Shown: positions 29,731 to 32,848 of the stretch, piece after piece
Layout of the letters: every line of letters begins with the position of its first letter
Numbering within the stretch: position 1 is the first letter of the stretch
NCBI GenBank assembly: GCA_003427395.1
Contig: BFEA01000238.1
Span: 30,839 to 63,686 of the forward strand
Reading direction: 5' to 3'
Source: Chara braunii
Lineage: Eukaryota > Streptophyta > Charophyceae > Charales > Characeae
DNA: 32,848 bases
Translations under genes and position numbers: made by a program
The notes under the pieces: model-generated
Seen by the model: only the letters and a program-made list of their open reading frames with translations
What the model was told of the DNA's origin: nothing
The model's database searches: none

Positions 29731-30822
29731 GAAAAGATTACGAGCAAATCTACTGACCCTCCAATTTTAGGGGTGTGTGACGCATTCTTCGGAGCGAGAA
29801 AAACCGTTGAAGTTGTACAACTTTCCCTGTTGGCCCGCAAATGGCATTGTAGCAGAACTCGAACGTGCCCCAAATCGGCGCGGCGGTTATTTCGAGGTCA
29901 AAATCATTTTTTAAACTATTTTTGATATTTTCCTTGGAAGGACCACGAGCAAATCTACGAAACCCCGAATTTTCGTAATTGTTTATGAATTCTTCAAAGC
30001 GTGAAAAATCGTCGAAGTTATCGTTGTCAAATTGCGAGACTGGGCCCGCCGTTTCGACCTCGGGTCGCCGCCCTCCCTAAGAGCACGCCAGAACTCACCG
30101 GGATGGGGGGGGCTATTTGCTGCTATGGGAGGGAGTGGTGTTTTAAAGTACCTCCTCACCTTTTCCGACAATGCACTGCGTGATAGCATGTGCGAATTGA
30201 TTTGTAGTTCAAGAATACACATTTCGTTAAAAGTGTGTGTGATGTAGTCTCCAAGTTTGCTCTATGGAATTTTTAAGTGGCTTACAACGCCTCCTCACGT
30301 CTTCCGACTTCCTCTTTTAGCTTTTTGCAATTTCCACTAAAAGGGGTGCATATCGCTAAAAGGGGTGCACGAAGCCTTGACGTATCGCTGAAAGGGGTGC
30401 ACGACGCCTTGACGTGTCGCTATAAGGGTTGCAAAAACATTTGATGTGCACTCGTCGTCGTCGTTTTTGCGATTCCCGATGTCCATTCCTTTTCGCTAAA
30501 AGAGGTCAACACCGGGTCTGCCATGGGTGCGCGAGCGTGAAGTGCAGTTGGAATCCAATACAATGCGGAAATGACCGTTAACAACGAATAATAATTGTTG
30601 GTGCCTGTGCCATGAGTTTTCACTCGCCTATGTTACGTCTTATGCTGGACCTTTAAAATGTGTGATGCATAACCCCTGTGCTTTGATTTTAATTATCGCT
30701 CAACTGTCGTATTGACGGATAAAGATGCACCATAATTGCAATGATTCACATCTGCGACAGTGAGAACTCTACGATGGCAAGATCCTTATGCGCGGAATGT
30801 TTTCGCGTTTGAAAATGGGTGC
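29731..30822. repeat. Segmental duplication, copy 1
   Basis: 29839-30822 is repeated at 30850-32223 (offset 1011 at the left end), interrupted there by an insertion. Inside copy 1, 29731-29822 and 29935-30026 are themselves diverged repeats (GAGCAAATCTAC...GAATT or CAATT...ATTCTTC...AGCG.GAAAAA), so an older ~205-bp unit underlies the block. No gene is recognisable. Confidence 0.85.
30336..30432 (+). repeat. 32-bp tandem units
   Basis: TCGCTAAAAGGGGTGCACGA followed by GCCTTGACGTA repeats three times with a partial unit on each side. The second copy of the segmental duplication (31815-31870) has fewer units, so unit number changed after or during duplication. Confidence 0.8.
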
Positions 30823-30849
30823 TCCAACTTTGCTGGCAGACTCTTTCAC

Positions 30850-31165
30850 AAATGACACTCTAACATAACTCGAACGTGCACCAAATCAGCGTGGTGGTTG
30901 TTTGGAGGTCGAAATGATTTTTTAAAATGTTTTTGATATTTTTCCTGAAAGGACCATGGGCGAATGTAAGAACCCTCAAATTTTTAGAATTTATGTGAAT
31001 TCTTCTAAGCGAGAAAAATCGACAACGTTGCCAATGTCAAATTGTGAGACTATGCCTGCCGTTTCGGCCTTCGGTCGCCACCCTCCCTAAGAGTCCGTCG
31101 TAACTCATTGACTTACCGTCAGGGCACGGGTGCGCAGCCCGAAGTTTGTATACGCTTGATTGATG

Positions 31166-31230
<65 letters not shown>

Positions 31231-32223
31231 AGTCCGAAGTGTCGTTTCAACCACTGCCCAAACCTGAGCACTTTCATCGGACGAAAGTGTCGTTTCAACC
31301 ACTGCCCAAGCTTGCGCACTTTTGTCGGACTTTTCAGCCCCTGTCCCCGGCCCCACGCGCCCTTTCCATTTGCATCTTCTTTGCCACCATTTTGATTTCG
31401 ATCGAAACCCAAAGCGTGGTCCCACCAACAGCTACCAGTCCCTCATTTTTCAGACAAACAACCACCAACCCCAAAAGTGTCACACCTGCATCTTCCTGCA
31501 TTGTTCGAGACTTCCAACGACCAAACGACCCGACCAGTATAACGAAGGACGACGAAAAAATGTCTCCATGTCTCAAAGGGGGAAAAATGCACCCCTGACG
31601 GGCTGCGAACAGAGGGGGGCGATTTCGTGATGTAGGAGGGAGTGGTGGTTTAAAGCGTCTCCTCATCATTTCCGACGACGCACTATGAGAAAGCATGTGC
31701 GAATTGATTGGTAGTTTTAGATTCCCTCCTCCACCTTTGCTCGGCGGAATTTATAACTGGCTTACAACGTCTCCTCACCTCTTACGACTTCCGCTTTTAG
31801 CCTTTTGCAATTTTCGCTAAAATGGGTGCACGAAGCCTTGACGTATCGCTAATAGGGTCACAAAAACATTTAATGTGCACTCGTCGTCGTCGCTTTTGCG
31901 ATTCCTGATGCCCATTCTTTTTCGCTAAAAGGGGTCGACACCGGGTCTGCCATGGGTGAGCGAGCGCGAAATCCAGTTGGAGTCTCATACAATGCGGAAA
32001 TGACAGTTAACAATGAATAATAATTGTTGGCGCCTGTGCCGTGAATTTTCACTCGCCGTTATGTTACGTATGATGCTAGACCTTGAAAATGTGTGATGCC
32101 TTACCCCTGCCATATTGACGGATAAAGATGCACCAGAATTGCAATGTTTCACATCTGCGAGAGTGGAAACTGTACGATGGCAAGGTCCTTATATACGCAA
32201 TATTTCCGAGTTTGAAATTGGGT
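30850..32223. repeat. Segmental duplication, copy 2, with ~500-bp insertion
   Basis: 30850-31106 and 31607-32223 match copy 1. The intervening ~500 bp is absent from copy 1 and begins TTGACTTACCGTCAGGGC. It holds (AG)n at 31169-31226 and two 48-bp tandem units (31237-31284 and 31285-31332, starting AAGTGTCGTTTCAACCACTG). No terminal repeats or target duplication are clear. Confidence 0.75.
31169..31226. repeat. (AG)n microsatellite
   Basis: Uninterrupted AG run. Arg/Glu or Ser/Leu frames across it are artefacts. Confidence 0.95.
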
Positions 32224-32728
32224 CCTACAACATTCCTGGCAGGCATTACTGTCCTGCTTACAGCGCCTCCTCACCTCTTTCAATGACTCAATATGTGGCA
32301 TTTCTATCCGGATTGCAGCGCCTCCTCACCTCTTCCAACGACTAAGTGTGTGAAAGCATTTGGGAATTAATTCGTAGTTTAAGATTCTGAGCTAAAAAGG
32401 CAGAATATGATTTCCAAGGGGGGTCAATGTGATTTTGAAGAGGGTTGGGGTGCTGAGGTTCGGATTGTTCAGTCGACGTTTGTGGCGCAATATTAAGTTT
32501 TGACATTGAGGATCTTCGCTCGACAAAAGAACGGGTAGCGCACTATTGACTTAAAGATTGTCCGACAAAGAACAAAAAGTAATATTAAGGGGATTGGGGT
32601 GCAGCAAAGAAGTTTCAGTAGGTGGCATGCANGAAAACGTACTCANTTTTCAGATGCCGCTNNCCTTGAACTTAGCCAAAAGTGNTGAATGTGATTTCCT
32701 NGGGGTCGGGGTGCTGGGATNTNCTCGT
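32224..32728. other. No gene seen; scattered ambiguous bases
   Basis: CAGCGCCTCCTCACCTCTT recurs at about 32260 and 32315, echoing words in the segmental duplication, and a motif copy lies at 32366-32384. Isolated N bases at 32632-32723 show poor assembly just before the integrase fragment. Confidence 0.45.
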
Positions 32729-32848
32729 GAGGTCGTCAACATCGTCTTCGACCGAGTTGTGAGAGATCCTGGCTTACCCCAAAGCATCCTCTCCGACCGT
32801 GACCCGCACTTTACCAGCACATTCTGGGGACGCCTACACGAGGTGTAC
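32729..32848 (+). pseudogene. Ty3/gypsy-type integrase core, fragment running off the window
   Basis: Forty codons read VFDRVVRDPGLPQSILSDRD followed by PHFTSTFWGRLHEVY. The H-G-L-P..I.SDRD..F.S.FW pattern is the second catalytic Asp region of Ty3/gypsy integrases; the family's usual HG before LP reads DPG here. The frame begins abruptly next to noncoding, N-containing sequence, with no reverse transcriptase upstream, so the element is truncated on its left, or the join is an assembly artefact. Its right part lies outside the window. Confidence 0.85.

Noticed and set aside
31107-31606. SINE-type element in the ~500-bp insert
   Set aside because: No convincing A and B box pair or A-rich tail and no target duplication; only the shared 5' segment is clear.
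1-32848. tRNA, rRNA or snRNA genes
   Set aside because: No cloverleaf with proper B box or rRNA-like stretch was recognised by eye; a covariance-model scan would be needed to exclude them fully.

Overview
This looks like nuclear DNA from a large, repeat-rich eukaryotic genome. A streptophyte green alga of the Chara type is my best guess. That is an inference from the mixture of a DUF659-type hAT transposon, a DUF7869-like gene, a Ulp1-bearing element, a Ty3/gypsy integrase fragment, abundant satellites and (CT)n/(AC)n microsatellites; the sequence alone does not prove it. There is nothing prokaryotic in the layout: no operon signals, ribosome binding sites, rRNA, tRNA or CRISPR were seen. Every protein-coding locus I recognise carries in-frame stops and/or frameshifts, so the window is mostly a graveyard of mobile and multicopy genes.

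Layout. 1-410: almost nothing recognisable. 680-4060 (minus): three tandem paralogues of an unrecognised protein family (copies C, B and A), with 96-bp and 171-bp direct repeats between them. 4237-6410 (minus): a decayed DUF7869-like, probably transposon-encoded gene. 6500-12260: satellites and minisatellites, namely a ~100-125-bp tandem array (7734-8620), a GATGGAGAGA-type composite minisatellite (8801-10075), a TATA-box region with duplicated blocks (10625-11290), and an array of a ~20-bp motif of the form CCGAGTTAGTTCGCACTTT (11485-12252).

The centrepiece is a plus-strand gene or gene pair beginning near 12344. It reads through a conserved N-terminal region, a ParB/sulfiredoxin-like domain ending in an NGQHR motif and a later LTEN motif, a region that resembles a degenerate beta-class DNA methyltransferase, a glycine-rich tail, a repeat-rich acidic linker, and finally a Ulp1 (C48) cysteine protease ending at 27229. 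It is split inside the methyltransferase-like region by a complete-ended 7017-bp hAT transposon (15590-22606) with matching ends CTATGTTGCA and an exact 8-bp target duplication ATGGTGAC (15582-15589 and 22607-22614). Ignoring the insert and one target copy, the interrupted reading frame continues in phase. The hAT carries its own minus-strand BED/DUF659/dimerisation transposase with an unusually long acidic and RGG-rich C-terminal extension, also broken by stops.

27240-32728 is noncoding: short tandem repeats, a perfect 26-bp palindrome, microsatellites and a ~1-kb tandem segmental duplication whose second copy holds a ~500-bp insertion. The last 120 bases are the start of a Ty3/gypsy integrase core fragment running off the window. 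A degenerate palindromic motif, near TGCGAATTNATTCGCA, recurs across the host sequence but I did not see it in the hAT insert.
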